DNA of 64,000 bases from Arthrobacter crusticola (GTDB lineage Bacteria; Actinomycetota; Actinomycetes; Actinomycetales; Micrococcaceae). Numbering within the stretch: the stretch's first letter is position 1; each line of letters starts with the position of its first letter. A model generated the notes under the pieces. That model ran no database searches and was not told the DNA's origin. It was given only the letters and a program-made list of their open reading frames with translations. Shown one piece after another: positions 8,377-17,417 of this stretch. The stretch is from positions 744,001-808,000 of the forward strand of contig NZ_SMTK01000001.1 of assembly GCF_004357995.1 (NCBI RefSeq). The letters run 5' to 3'. The position numbers and the translations under genes were made by a program.

Positions 8377-8677
8377 CGGGCTGCGCCGCTGCTCCCCCGG
8401 GCTGGAATGTCCATCGACATGTCCCGGTTGCGGGTTCTAGCCGACGCTCCCGATGCGCGTCGCCGAGCATAGGTGCACCTCGGCTCTTTAGCGGACACCG
8501 CCCCCCCATGCAAGCGAATCGGTCAGCGCAGACTGTGGGGAGTTTCTCCCTCGACGCCGACTACACAGTAGGCTTACCGTTTTTCTTCATAGATTGATTC
8601 TGCGATCAGACAGGCCCAGCAGGAAAACCCGGCGAGTCTGCCGCCTGAAAATTTCATGGCCTAGTTCCTACTCGCGC
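8377..8677. other. Intergenic stretch with no gene seen
   Basis: About 300 bases after the TetR gene hold no convincing coding frame. The composition is locally lower in G+C around 8570-8600. Only the decayed dehydrogenase fragment that follows could be recognised. Confidence 0.4.
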
Positions 8678-8804
8678 GAACATGTCGTGCTGCCGTTAAA
8701 CACCGCCTGCGCATTCTGCAAAAACCGCAAGCGGGCTTCACCAACTACTGCCTGACCATGCAGCCCGAGCCCAAGCTCGCCGGGGTGTACCCGGGTACGG
8801 CCTG
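8678..8804 (+). pseudogene. Zinc-dependent alcohol dehydrogenase fragment with frameshift
   Basis: The plus strand reads HVVLPLNTACAFCKNRKR and then, after a one-base frameshift, GFTNYCLTMQPEPKLAG. This is the structural-zinc cysteine region of a medium-chain alcohol/formaldehyde-type dehydrogenase. Both ends of the parent gene are gone. It lies just upstream of an intact dehydrogenase with the equivalent motif, so it may be what remains of a tandem paralogue. Confidence 0.7.
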
Positions 8805-8862
8805 AAGCGCACTGAGGAAAATTCAATGTTGGAACAATCAAATCCCTGGAAAGGGGGCAGTA

Positions 8863-10011
8863 ATGCGTGCGATGGTGTACCGCGGACCGTACAAGATCCG
8901 GGTCGAGGAAAAGGACATTCCGCCAATTGAGCATCCCAATGATGCGATTGTGCGCGTAACCAGGGCGGCCATCTGCGGGTCGGATCTCCACTTGTATCAC
9001 GGCATGATGCCCGACACCCGGGTCGGGATGACCTTCGGCCATGAGTTCATCGGGGTCATCGAGGAGGTCGGCTCCTCGGTGCAAAACTTCAAGCCCGGTG
9101 ACCGGGTGATGGTTCCGTTCAACGTCTACTGCGGCACCTGCTATTTCTGCGCACGCGGGCTGTATTCGAACTGCCACAATGTGAACCCCAACGCCACAGC
9201 GGTCGGCGGGATCTACGGATACTCACACACCTGCGGCGGGTACGACGGCGGGCAGGCCGAGTACGTGCGGGTGCCGTTCGCCGATATTGGCCCAAGCCCG
9301 ATTCCGGAGTGGATGGATGAAGAGGACGCGGTGCTGCTCACCGATGCCCTCGCCACCGGCTACTTCGGCGCCCAACTCGGGGACATCGTCGAGGGCGACA
9401 CCGTCGTAGTCTTTGGCGCCGGGCCGGTCGGGCTGTTCGCCGCGAAGTCCTCGTGGCTGATGGGCGCCGGGCGGGTCATCGTCATCGACCATCTCGAGTA
9501 CCGGCTGGAAAAGGCCCGCACCTTCGCCCACGCCGAGACCTACAACTTCGCCGAGTACGACGACATCATTGTGGAGATGAAGAAGGCGACCGATCACCTA
9601 GGCGCCGATGTGGTCATTGACGCCGTCGGGGCGGAGGCCGACGGGAACTTCCTGCAGCACGTCACCTCCTCGAAGTTCAAGCTGCAGGGCGGCTCGCCGA
9701 TCGCCTTGAACTGGGCCATCGATTCCGTGCGCAAGGGCGGGACGGTGTCCGTGGTGGGTGCCTACGGCCCGATGTTCAGTGCGGTGAAGTTTGGGGATGC
9801 GATGAACAAGGGGCTCACCCTGCGGATGAACCAGGCTCCGGTGAAGCGGCAGTGGCCGCGTCTGTTCGAGCACATCCGCAACGGCTACCTCAAGCCCAGT
9901 GACATTGTGACCCACCGGATCCCGCTGGAGCACATCGCCGAGGGCTACCACATCTTTTCAGCCAAGCTCGATAACTGCATCAAGCCGCTGATCATCACCG
10001 GCGCCAACTGA
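8863..10011 (+). CDS. Zinc-dependent alcohol dehydrogenase (MDR superfamily)
   Basis: A 382-residue medium-chain dehydrogenase. The catalytic zinc site is shown by AAICGSDLHLYHG (Cys near residue 38) and GHEFIGVIEEVG. The structural zinc site is the four-cysteine lobe YCGTCYFCARGLYSNC. The NAD(P)-binding GAGPVGL motif is near residue 187. The QGGSPIALNWAIDSVRKGGT region is like that of glutathione-independent formaldehyde dehydrogenase relatives. The substrate is unknown. The start ATG follows AAAGGGGG. A conserved small gene begins 14 bases downstream, so the two likely form an operon. Confidence 0.92.
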   Translation: MRAMVYRGPYKIRVEEKDIPPIEHPNDAIVRVTRAAICGSDLHLYHGMMPDTRVGMTFGHEFIGVIEEVGSSVQNFKPGDRVMVPFNVYCGTCYFCARGLYSNCHNVNPNATAVGGIYGYSHTCGGYDGGQAEYVRVPFADIGPSPIPEWMDEEDAVLLTDALATGYFGAQLGDIVEGDTVVVFGAGPVGLFAAKSSWLMGAGRVIVIDHLEYRLEKARTFAHAETYNFAEYDDIIVEMKKATDHLGADVVIDAVGAEADGNFLQHVTSSKFKLQGGSPIALNWAIDSVRKGGTVSVVGAYGPMFSAVKFGDAMNKGLTLRMNQAPVKRQWPRLFEHIRNGYLKPSDIVTHRIPLEHIAEGYHIFSAKLDNCIKPLIITGAN

Positions 10012-10025
10012 AGGAAAGTGCCATC

Positions 10026-10601
10026 ATGCCTTACACCGCGAACAAGCCGACCCGCGCAAGGTCAAGCGAGGAATTGCGTGCCGAGATCCCCGGCTGGGGC
10101 GCTGACCTCGACCCTAAGGACCGGCCCTCGGTACCCAGGGAGAAGTTCGACCCGGACCTCAACGGAGCCCGGTGGGAATTCCCGGAGCGCCAGCCCGAGA
10201 AATGGCCTCGAGAACGCTCGATCGAGCACAAGTTCCTTACCCCGGTTTTTGGGACCTCGACGCCGCCGAAGGGCCTCTCCGGAGCGATCCGGAAATACTC
10301 ATACAAAAAATACAGTGAAGGTCGCGCGGCGCACTGGCTGTTGCTGCTCGCCGCGGACCGGGTCGACGCCTGGGAGCACCATCTGGCCTCGTTCGCGACC
10401 CTGCGCCCGGACAACCCCATCACCCAAACGGGCGTCCTGAGCGAGTTCACCCGCCACGGCATCGCCTCGCGCACCGGGACGAAACGCGCTGACCTGAACC
10501 ACCAGTGGATGGATCCGATCATCGTGGGCGGTCCCTGGCTGGTGATGGGTGGGCTCGCCGTCGCCGCGGCCCGCCGGCTCGCCCGACTCCGCCAAACCTG
10601 A
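10026..10601 (+). CDS. Conserved hypothetical protein co-transcribed with the alcohol dehydrogenase
   Basis: A 191-residue protein. The first 100 residues are polar and Pro/Trp-rich (RWEFPERQPEKWPRERS). The middle has helical segments including AAHWLLLLAADRVDAWEHH. A single hydrophobic C-terminal helix, PIIVGGPWLVMGGLAVAAA, is followed by Arg residues, suggesting a tail anchor. It follows the dehydrogenase by 14 bases with AAGGAAAG as ribosome-binding site, so a related role is likely, but no domain was recognised. Confidence 0.75.
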   Translation: MPYTANKPTRARSSEELRAEIPGWGADLDPKDRPSVPREKFDPDLNGARWEFPERQPEKWPRERSIEHKFLTPVFGTSTPPKGLSGAIRKYSYKKYSEGRAAHWLLLLAADRVDAWEHHLASFATLRPDNPITQTGVLSEFTRHGIASRTGTKRADLNHQWMDPIIVGGPWLVMGGLAVAAARRLARLRQT

Positions 10602-10821
10602 CCCCGTTGCTGCCGGCCCGCCGGCACCATGCGCCGGACCAGCTACCTGCTCTTCGCGGCCGTGGTGCCGGCGGCCTGCAAAGCCTCGAGAGTTGCACCG
10701 GCCGTTCGGCAGTGAATCGTTGCCGTATCCCGGGGTCCACCATGAGGGTGCGCAATGCGGGCGCCCGGGCCTTCCCCCCCTTAGTCGCCTCGAGGAGCAT
10801 CGATGAGCGTTCGTCGATCAA

Positions 10822-11042
10822 GGCGCTGACTCGTTCGACGTGAAGCAGGAGACGCAACCCACCTACAGCGACTTCGTGTACTTCGCCTTTACCATCGGGA
10901 TGTCCTTTGCCGCGCCCGAGGTCGAGCCGATCAATTCGGAGATCCGGCGCAAAACGCTTTTTCATGCCCTCCTTTCGTACTTTTCGGCACGGTCCTGATC
11001 GAGGTCGCCATCAAACTGGGCACAAACCTCACCCAGGGATAG
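10822..11042 (+). pseudogene. DUF1345 membrane protein remnant (C-terminal part, frameshifted)
   Basis: The frame reads TYSDFVYFAFTIGMSFAAPE and EIRRKTLFHALLSY, then after a one-base shift FGTVLIEVAIKLGTNLTQG before a stop. These match the C-terminal part of the DUF1345 integral membrane family (YSDF.YFAFTIGM; HALLSYLFGTV). The N-terminal membrane helices are missing. The 220 bases before it (10602-10821) hold nothing recognisable. Confidence 0.75.
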
Positions 11043-11101
11043 ACCCGATTAGGGGCAAATCCGGCCCGTACACCGTCCGGCGCCTCATGGGACCATATGA
11101 T

Positions 11102-11311
11102 ATGAGCGAAAACGACAGCGCACATGATGAAGGGCCACCACCGCGGACCGGGGTGAACGATCACGCTTGGGAGCGGGAACACCGCCACCCAACTGCTGAG
11201 CAGGCGAAGGCCATTGTCTACCGCCGCAGGGACGCTGAGGCGAAGCTGCGGCAGCATCAGCAGGAGGCCCGGCATAAGGCCGACGAAGAACCGGAAGGGC
11301 AGGACGAGTAG
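11102..11311 (+). CDS. Small charged hypothetical protein
   Basis: A 69-residue hydrophilic protein starting MSENDSAHDEG. Its central helix, EQAKAIVYRRRDAEAKLRQH, is followed by a Glu/Lys-rich tail. It has no membrane segment and no recognised family. The frame is open further upstream, but the ATG at 11102 is the natural start. Third-position G/C is only moderately biased, so it could be non-coding. Confidence 0.45.
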   Translation: MSENDSAHDEGPPPRTGVNDHAWEREHRHPTAEQAKAIVYRRRDAEAKLRQHQQEARHKADEEPEGQDE

Positions 11312-11439
11312 GGACGACTCCTTCGGCCCGGTCTCGAACAATCTGAGACATCCCACCGAGGGGGAACGTCCGGCGGCCGCCCCTAAATGGCCCTGAGCCG
11401 GCGCTTCCTGCGCGGATTTGGTGTCGTACATGTCTTAGG

Positions 11440-12258
11440 GTGGACAAAATCCACGGAGGGAGCACCTGCATGGCATGCAGAAGTTGCGCGGCATCACCGA
11501 AACCCGGCTTTGAATTCAGCATGGCCTTCCAACCCATCTATGACGCGGTTGGTGAGCGCGTATGGGGCTATGAGGCTTTGGTCCGAGGCGTGTCTGGTGA
11601 GGGTGCTTTTGAGGTCCTGTCGAAAATCTCACCGGAACAGCGCTACCGCTTTGACCAGGACTGCCGCGTCAAGGCGATCGAACTGGCATCGCGCCTCTTT
11701 CCTGCGGGCGAGGATCTGAAGCTGTCGATCAACTTCATGCCGAACGCTGTCTATGAACCGGCCGCCTGTCTACGGGCGACGCTGCTTGCCGCCGCGCGGT
11801 GCAGCTTTCCCACATCGTCCATTATGTTCGAGTTCACAGAGAATGAGGAGGTCACGGACACCGTGCACCTCACCAACATCATCACCGAATACCGCAGGCA
11901 CGGTTTCACCACCGCGATCGATGACTTCGGTGCCGGCCATGCCGGTTTAGGGCTTCTGGTCGAGTTCCAGCCGGATCTGATCAAGATCGACATGAAGCTC
12001 GTCCGGGGAGTCGATACCAGCCCGGCCCGCCGCGCCGTGGTCACAGGCATCGTAGCCATCGCACAGGATTTGGGCATCGCAGTGCTCGCCGAAGGCGTCG
12101 AAACCGAGGCGGAGTACGTGTTCCTGAAGGCGGTTGGTATCCGCCTGTTCCAGGGGTACTGGTTCGCGGAACCGGCATTCGAGGAACTACCGCAGGTCGC
12201 ACCCTCCACCGTCAGCCAGCTCATGATGCTCAGCGCTTCTGCCGGCTCTCGGAATTGA
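11440..12258 (+). CDS. EAL-domain c-di-GMP phosphodiesterase
   Basis: A 272-residue stand-alone EAL domain that would hydrolyse cyclic di-GMP to pGpG in the cytoplasm. The catalytic and metal-binding residues are all visible: YEALVRG (the EAL motif), the Asn in SINFMPNA, Glu in FEFTENE, the Asp pair in IDDFGAGHAGL, Lys in IKIDMKLVRG, Glu in AEGVET and FQGYWFAEP. It should therefore be active. The N-terminus carries a CxxCxxC cluster (CMACRSC) that is not part of the EAL fold. Its 3' end overlaps the convergent peptidase gene by 29 bases. Confidence 0.9.
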   Translation: MDKIHGGSTCMACRSCAASPKPGFEFSMAFQPIYDAVGERVWGYEALVRGVSGEGAFEVLSKISPEQRYRFDQDCRVKAIELASRLFPAGEDLKLSINFMPNAVYEPAACLRATLLAAARCSFPTSSIMFEFTENEEVTDTVHLTNIITEYRRHGFTTAIDDFGAGHAGLGLLVEFQPDLIKIDMKLVRGVDTSPARRAVVTGIVAIAQDLGIAVLAEGVETEAEYVFLKAVGIRLFQGYWFAEPAFEELPQVAPSTVSQLMMLSASAGSRN

Positions 12259-12919
12259 ACTGTTCCCAGCGCCCTTCGGAGATGACTTTCACGGTGCCGT
12301 CCACGACGGAGATCGCCGTTTGGTCGTCGATCGCATAGGCGGGTCCAGGAATTTCCCCGGCCCACCGACGCGCGCTCTCGGACGTGTTCGCGGACCACCC
12401 CGGATAATCCAGGTGAGGAAAGATTGAAAACCCCACCACACCGAGCGCTTCGTCGCCCCCGCTGGGGTTCCAGTCCACGAACTGCGCGCCGATGCGCGGA
12501 GTCATCACCATACTCCCAGCGCTCACCCCGACCCAGACGGTGTCAGGGAGGGACGGCAGCAGATCTGCAAGACCCGACTGTCGCATCCAATGCGCCAAGT
12601 AGATTGTCTCTCCCCCATCCACCAGGAGAACGTCTGTGTCCAGCACCCAGGGCAGCCAGCGGCTCTTCGCGATGCTCGGTAAAGCGGTCAACTCCAGAAC
12701 GCCGACCGACTTCCAGCCCAGCCCCAGCAGACCCTGCCGCTCGGGCCCGGGGCCGGCAAGTGTCATCCATACAGTCTGTGGTGAGCACATGGGATGTGCC
12801 CATTGCGCGGTCGGGATAAATAAGGCCGTGCAGTCCTCGATGGGCCTGCCGAGCATCTCCACCAGCATCCCTCGAATCGACGCATTGGTGACGCCTCCAG
12901 AGGTCAACAGAAGCCTCAT
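12230..12919 (-). CDS. Peptidase E-like serine peptidase (family S51, class I GATase-like fold)
   Basis: A 229-residue protein beginning MRLLLTSGGVTNASI. The nucleophile elbow GVSAGSMVM (Ser near residue 125) is preceded by LLVDGGETIYLAHW. The DAFE-type active-site geometry of peptidase E (aspartyl dipeptidase) is consistent with GFSIFPHLDYP as the His-bearing segment. Peptidase E cleaves Asp-X dipeptides. The length agrees with the family. The ATG at 12919 follows GGAAGGAATT and was preferred over an upstream extension lacking family sequence. Confidence 0.85.
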   Translation of the reverse strand: MRLLLTSGGVTNASIRGMLVEMLGRPIEDCTALFIPTAQWAHPMCSPQTVWMTLAGPGPERQGLLGLGWKSVGVLELTALPSIAKSRWLPWVLDTDVLLVDGGETIYLAHWMRQSGLADLLPSLPDTVWVGVSAGSMVMTPRIGAQFVDWNPSGGDEALGVVGFSIFPHLDYPGWSANTSESARRWAGEIPGPAYAIDDQTAISVVDGTVKVISEGRWEQFNSESRQKR

Positions 12920-13003
12920 TGTCAATTCCTTCCCCTCCGAGCACACGGTCCTCTTGGTTGACCGGCCCACAGGGTAGACGCGTCGGCGACAGCGGATTCG
13001 TGG

Positions 13004-14104
13004 CTAGAGGTATTCGGGGGCCACAGCGAAAACGGCGGTCAGCACGTGCCGTTCGCGCAGCGATACCTCACGCATGAGCAGCGGTGCGTCCTCGTACGGT
13101 ACGACGTCGGTCACCAGGTGCTTGCGGATCACATCGCCGTGGGAGCGGAGCAATCTGACGGTCTCGGCGGAGAGCCGTGCCCTGTCCCAGTGCCCTGCCA
13201 GGCCGCGCGGCACCCGGCCGATCTGCGCGCAGCGCAGGTTCAGCCCGTTGTGATGGAACTCCTCCCCCAGCCGCACGGCGTCCGCTCCGCTGGTATAGAA
13301 GGCCAGATCGATGATGGTTCCCTGGGGGCGGGCGGCGCGGAGGGCCGTATGGAGTGCTTCGGCACGTCCGCGGCACTGGAATACGACGTCGGCGCCCCGG
13401 TCCGCCGGCCCGTGGCGCCACCGTGTCTTCAAAAGCCTGCCGGGATCGTCGTCAAGGTCCAGAGCGAGGAATCCCAGTTCTTCAGCCACCCGGCGGCGGA
13501 GGGGGTCCGAGTCCGCGACGGCGACTTCCCGTGCGCCGAGCGACCGGGCGAACAAGGCGGTCAGAAGCCCGATGGGGCCGGCTCCGGTGACCAGCACCTG
13601 ACGTCCGTCCACACCGTCGGCGAGGCTGCGGACCTGGCCACCGGTTGCCTCGGCTGCGGCATGCAGCAGGCCGTTGGCACAGATCGGTCCCAGATGTGCC
13701 ACGAAGACGCCGAGCAGCGGGTCAAGGTCGTCGTCCAGCAGCACAAGGTGTTCCTTCAGCGGGTCCGCCACATGGGCGGTGGCATGCCCGTACGCACTGG
13801 CGAGGATATCCCCTTCCGCGAAGGCGGCGGTCCGCGATGCGGCTACCCGGGCGACCTCCATGTAGCCAAGCCGGCGAACCGGGTAGGCAGTGCCGGCGGA
13901 GTCCGGCAGGAACAGGCCCAGGTCGGCATCGTGGCGCGACCGCAGCCCTGGGTGGTCCCCCTTCACGAAGGCCAGTTCGGTGCCCGCGGACAGGCCCGTG
14001 ACGAGGGTCTCGAGCAGCAGACCGCCCTCCGGGACTTCGGGCAGCTGCTCCTCGACAATCTCGAGGACTCCAGGCGCCGGGAGGACGAGGTTCCGGCGCA
14101 TCAT
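13004..14104 (-). CDS. MDR-family dehydrogenase lacking the catalytic-zinc cysteine
   Basis: A 366-residue medium-chain dehydrogenase-like protein with an NAD(P)-binding VTGAGPIGLL motif (about residue 170) and ARSLGAREVAVAD. At the usual catalytic-zinc position it has TGLSAGTEL instead of ICGTD, and the structural four-Cys lobe is absent. This matches the SxGTE subgroup often found in glycan and tetrapyrrole pathways. It is the last gene of a four-gene operon with Gfo/Idh/MocA, GT4 and GpgS genes and overlaps the preceding gene by four bases. It probably oxidises or reduces a sugar or sugar-derived intermediate (inference). Confidence 0.85.
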   Translation of the reverse strand: MMRRNLVLPAPGVLEIVEEQLPEVPEGGLLLETLVTGLSAGTELAFVKGDHPGLRSRHDADLGLFLPDSAGTAYPVRRLGYMEVARVAASRTAAFAEGDILASAYGHATAHVADPLKEHLVLLDDDLDPLLGVFVAHLGPICANGLLHAAAEATGGQVRSLADGVDGRQVLVTGAGPIGLLTALFARSLGAREVAVADSDPLRRRVAEELGFLALDLDDDPGRLLKTRWRHGPADRGADVVFQCRGRAEALHTALRAARPQGTIIDLAFYTSGADAVRLGEEFHHNGLNLRCAQIGRVPRGLAGHWDRARLSAETVRLLRSHGDVIRKHLVTDVVPYEDAPLLMREVSLRERHVLTAVFAVAPEYL

Positions 14105-15120
14105 GGCGTCACCCCGGGTGCAGCGGAGCGCTCTTCGGGCAGCTTCACCGGGAGCCCGGTGCGGGCCGATTCAGCGATGGCGCAGCCGAGCCGGTGGCTG
14201 CGCAGCGCCTCGGCATAGGGAGCGCGTGTGGTTTCCCGCTCGCCGCGGACGGCCTGGATGAATTCCCGGTCCACCGCTACGCGGGGATCTTCCCTGCAGG
14301 CAAGGTCTTTGCGGGAAGTACCGTCGAAGCTGCTGAGGCCGGCTTCCGACACTTCCAGGTACAGCCCGCGGCTCACGGTGTGCAGGGCGGCGCGGTGCTT
14401 GGCCGCCAGCACGGACGTTGCGGCCAGCGTCGCGACCGCTCCCGAGGCGAAGCGCATGGTGGCCGCCGTGGCATCGTCGACGTCGTCCGGCTCCGCGCCT
14501 GCCCCGCCTGCCGGCAACGTGTCGGCGGCCGTGGTCCCCCGGACGCCGGCGGCGTAGACCTCGACGACCTCTCCGAGGAGGAAGCGGGCAGTGTCCAGGA
14601 TGTGGGTCAGCTGTTCCACCACCTGGCCGCCGGAACGGTCAACCCTCCCCCACCACGGGACCGGCGGGCGCTTGTCCAGCCAGTAGCCGTTGGCCAGCAA
14701 AGCCGGTGCCTCGGCCAGCAGGTCGCGTGCGTGTTCCATAGCATCCATACAGCGCCAGTGGTAGCCGGTGCCCGTGATGACACCGGCGGCCCCGACGAGC
14801 ACCCCGATTTCCTCTGCGGTTTCCCGGCCCAGGCCGACCGGTTTCTCCACGAACAGGGGCAGCTCCCGGGCGAGTGCGGCGCGCTCGCCCGGACCGTGGG
14901 CGAAGGGAGGCACGCACACATAGACCGCGTCGGCCTCCGTCAGGTCCAGCGCCACATCGGGGTCCGTAAAGGCCGGTGCGCCGAGTTCGCGGCCCAGCCT
15001 CTCCGCCGCCGACGGGAACGTATCGGTGACGCTGGTGATCCGGACGCCAAGCCCCTGCAGGTTGGAGGCGTGGCGCTGCCCCACCGATCCGGCGCCAATG
15101 AGGGCTACGTTCACGGTCAT
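14101..15120 (-). CDS. Gfo/Idh/MocA family oxidoreductase
   Basis: A 339-residue NAD(P)-dependent oxidoreductase starting MTVNVALIGAGSVGQRHASN, with the Rossmann GxGxxG at residues 9-14. The hallmark EKPVG follows VCVPPFAHGPGERAALARELPLF (about residue 100), and a GTGYHWRCMDAMEHA segment leads into the substrate-binding domain. These enzymes act on sugars, inositols or UDP-sugars. The start ATG overlaps the stop of the upstream glycosyltransferase and its own stop overlaps the MDR gene, so all are translationally coupled. Confidence 0.9.
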   Translation of the reverse strand: MTVNVALIGAGSVGQRHASNLQGLGVRITSVTDTFPSAAERLGRELGAPAFTDPDVALDLTEADAVYVCVPPFAHGPGERAALARELPLFVEKPVGLGRETAEEIGVLVGAAGVITGTGYHWRCMDAMEHARDLLAEAPALLANGYWLDKRPPVPWWGRVDRSGGQVVEQLTHILDTARFLLGEVVEVYAAGVRGTTAADTLPAGGAGAEPDDVDDATAATMRFASGAVATLAATSVLAAKHRAALHTVSRGLYLEVSEAGLSSFDGTSRKDLACREDPRVAVDREFIQAVRGERETTRAPYAEALRSHRLGCAIAESARTGLPVKLPEERSAAPGVTP

Positions 15121-16244
15121 GGGGCCTCCGAGAGCAGTTGGTCGTACAGGCGCAGGTAGCTGGCAGCCATCGCCTCCGGTGTCCAGCCCGACGCCGCCTC
15201 GATGCAGTCCTCGGCACGGATACTGTCCAGTTTGTGAAGAAGCCGGGCCAATTCCTGTTCGTCGGCGGCCAGGAACCCGGTGCGGCCGTGCTGCACCAGC
15301 GAGGGCAGCACTCCCAGTGGCGTGCCGACGACGGGAACGCCCCGTGATAGGGCTTCCACCACCCCGGTTGCTCCGGGCTCGGCCCATCGGTTGGGCGCCA
15401 GCAGCACCCGGGCGGAACGCAGTACGCGTTCCTTCACTTCGCCGCCGATGCCTCCGATCCACCGGTAACGGTCGCCGTCGAGCAGCGGACGGACCTCGTC
15501 CTGGAAGTAACCAACATCCGGGTGGGACATCAACTGGGCGTCGCCGGCGGCCAGACGGCGATCGAGCTCCTCAGGATCGTTGATGCCGGCGACCGGCCCG
15601 GCGAGCACCAGCGGCAGGCCCGCCTGCCGGCAGATCCGAACGGCTGCGTCCTGTCCCTTGTCCCGGGTGAGGCGGGCCAGCACCAGGGCGTGGTCTGCCT
15701 TGTCCGCGTGGATTTCGAGCCCCGGCGGAGCCGCCAACGGGACGACGCCGATTGTCTGGCGCCGTAGTGCCTCCGGAGCCCTGTCCAGCTGGGACTGCGA
15801 TACTGCGGCGAACCGGACCCGGCCGCGGCCGTCGAAGGATTCGTAGAACGCCTTGTGCTTGGCCAGGTCCCAGTGCATGGTCTGCAGCACCGGCGGAGCC
15901 GCCCGGCCCATGGCGGCAAAGACCGCCGGCCCCACGACTTCAAGGTGATCGTGGACGAGATCCCAGCTGCCGCCGTCGTAAATGGCCTTCACAATCCCCT
16001 GCATCTGGGCGTGCGCGATACCCGACACCTGGTTGTAGGGCCGGGCGATCGAGGCGAACTGCGGCTCGGCCACGGGGTGGAGATAGCTGTCCGCTTCGAT
16101 CGTGCTGGTGCCGACAGTGGCCAGGGTGACATGTTGGCCGGCGCGGCGGAGTTCGGGGACCAGGGTGGCGATGACCGTTTCAATGCCGCCGTAGCCGGAG
16201 GGAGGAACGGGCAGCCATGGTCCGGCGTTGATGAGGATCCGCAT
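15117..16244 (-). CDS. Glycosyltransferase family 4 protein
   Basis: A 375-residue GT-B fold retaining glycosyltransferase. The N-terminal acceptor domain begins MRILINAGPWLPVPPSGYGG, the glycine-rich loop typical of GT4. DLVHDHLEVVGP lies near residue 100. The donor domain has VLARLTRDKGQDAAV and the EX7E-like EPGATGVVEALSRGVPVVGT (Glu pair near residue 300). The start ATG is two bases after the GpgS stop. GT4 enzymes acting beside GpgS in other bacteria add mannose to glucosylglycerate, so a similar role is possible, but the donor and acceptor cannot be read from sequence. Confidence 0.88.
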   Translation of the reverse strand: MRILINAGPWLPVPPSGYGGIETVIATLVPELRRAGQHVTLATVGTSTIEADSYLHPVAEPQFASIARPYNQVSGIAHAQMQGIVKAIYDGGSWDLVHDHLEVVGPAVFAAMGRAAPPVLQTMHWDLAKHKAFYESFDGRGRVRFAAVSQSQLDRAPEALRRQTIGVVPLAAPPGLEIHADKADHALVLARLTRDKGQDAAVRICRQAGLPLVLAGPVAGINDPEELDRRLAAGDAQLMSHPDVGYFQDEVRPLLDGDRYRWIGGIGGEVKERVLRSARVLLAPNRWAEPGATGVVEALSRGVPVVGTPLGVLPSLVQHGRTGFLAADEQELARLLHKLDSIRAEDCIEAASGWTPEAMAASYLRLYDQLLSEAP

Positions 16245-16246
16245 GC

Positions 16247-17218
16247 TCAGGCCCACTTGCCGGTAGTGAAGGAGTGCTGGCCGATTTCCAGCATCGGGGG
16301 GCGTTCGGACACCCCGATGACGGTGCTGTCACCGATGTAGTGTTCGCCGTCACGTAGGAACTGGGTCAGCTCCACGGTGGGCGGGGCGGCCTGGGCGAGC
16401 CCGCGCCGGTGCAGCCGCGACTGCACGGTGAGCTGGATCTGCATCGCCATCCTCGCCAGCTCCCCATCGGTGGAGTTGCGGTGACGACGTTCGCCGAGGT
16501 CCACCTGGGCCATGCCGCCCAGGCCCACTGTTTCCAGCACATCGATCAGCATGCCGATCTCTACGCCGTAGCCGGAGACAAACGGTATGCATTCGAGCAG
16601 GCTGCGGCGGGCGGCGTACTCTCCGGACAACGGCTGGACCACGCCGGCCAGCTGGGGCCAGAACAGATTCAGCAGGGGGCGCGCCACGAGCTCCGTTACA
16701 CGGCCACCGCCTGCCGGCATGACCCGGACCCCGTTGTCGAGGGGTCGGTCGTAGTAGCTCTTGACGAAGTGGATCCGCGGATCGGTCAGCAGCGGGCCGA
16801 GCAGTCCAACCGCGAACTGCGCCTCGAACCCGTGCAGGTCCGCGTCGATGAACACGATGATGTCCCCCGAGGCGATGGCCAGGGACTTCCACAGCGCTTC
16901 GCCCTTGCCGGGAATGCATCCGGCGTCCGGAAGGATCTGGTCCTGGTGCGCTATCAGCGCTCCGGCGTTCGCCGCTACGGCAGACGTATCATCGGTGGAG
17001 TTCGAATCAATCACGATGAGCTCATCCAGCAGCGGAACTTCCTCCATCAACTCGGCGCGCAGCGCGGTAACAATCGCTCCGATGGTTGCCGACTCGTTCT
17101 TGGCCGGAAGCACTACGCTGACGCGTTGGCCCTGCTTGCGCGCCACAAGGTCCCACCGGTCGAACACGCTGCCCTGAAAGCTCCGGGCCGAATACCAATC
17201 CTGGACCTCTGCACGCAT
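16247..17218 (-). CDS. gpgS: Glucosyl-3-phosphoglycerate synthase
   Basis: A 323-residue GT81-family enzyme that transfers glucose from a nucleotide donor to 3-phosphoglycerate. Strong family landmarks are VSVVLPAKNESATI, LDELIVIDSNSTDDT, IPGKGEALWKSLA, the DxD metal site IDADLHG, GGGRVTELVARPLLNL, QPLSGEYAARRSLL and GYGVEIGMLIDVLE. These align closely with mycobacterial GpgS. It heads the minus-strand operon and faces a divergently transcribed histidine phosphatase likely to remove the phosphate. The product glucosylglycerate is a compatible solute and, in mycobacteria, a polysaccharide precursor. Confidence 0.93.
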   Translation of the reverse strand: MRAEVQDWYSARSFQGSVFDRWDLVARKQGQRVSVVLPAKNESATIGAIVTALRAELMEEVPLLDELIVIDSNSTDDTSAVAANAGALIAHQDQILPDAGCIPGKGEALWKSLAIASGDIIVFIDADLHGFEAQFAVGLLGPLLTDPRIHFVKSYYDRPLDNGVRVMPAGGGRVTELVARPLLNLFWPQLAGVVQPLSGEYAARRSLLECIPFVSGYGVEIGMLIDVLETVGLGGMAQVDLGERRHRNSTDGELARMAMQIQLTVQSRLHRRGLAQAAPPTVELTQFLRDGEHYIGDSTVIGVSERPPMLEIGQHSFTTGKWA

Positions 17219-17417
17219 GCCGGTTCCCTTTCACCAAGGGCGCCGGTGGTCCCCGTCCCGGCTATCGATAGGATCAGCTCGAAGCCTACGGTTCCGCCAG
17301 CCCTTTGGGAATAGCTCAGTACCCTTTCGATCCGGGACCGCAGAGCGTCCGGACAGGAGCGGCCTCCCCCATCGGAACCGGCGTTGTTTGGGAAGCCAGC
17401 GGCAGTGAGGAGAACTG

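Noticed and set aside
13046..14218. 390-codon plus-strand frame antisense to the MDR dehydrogenase
   Set aside because: No protein-like motifs; the minus strand has a full dehydrogenase with Rossmann motif and operon overlaps.
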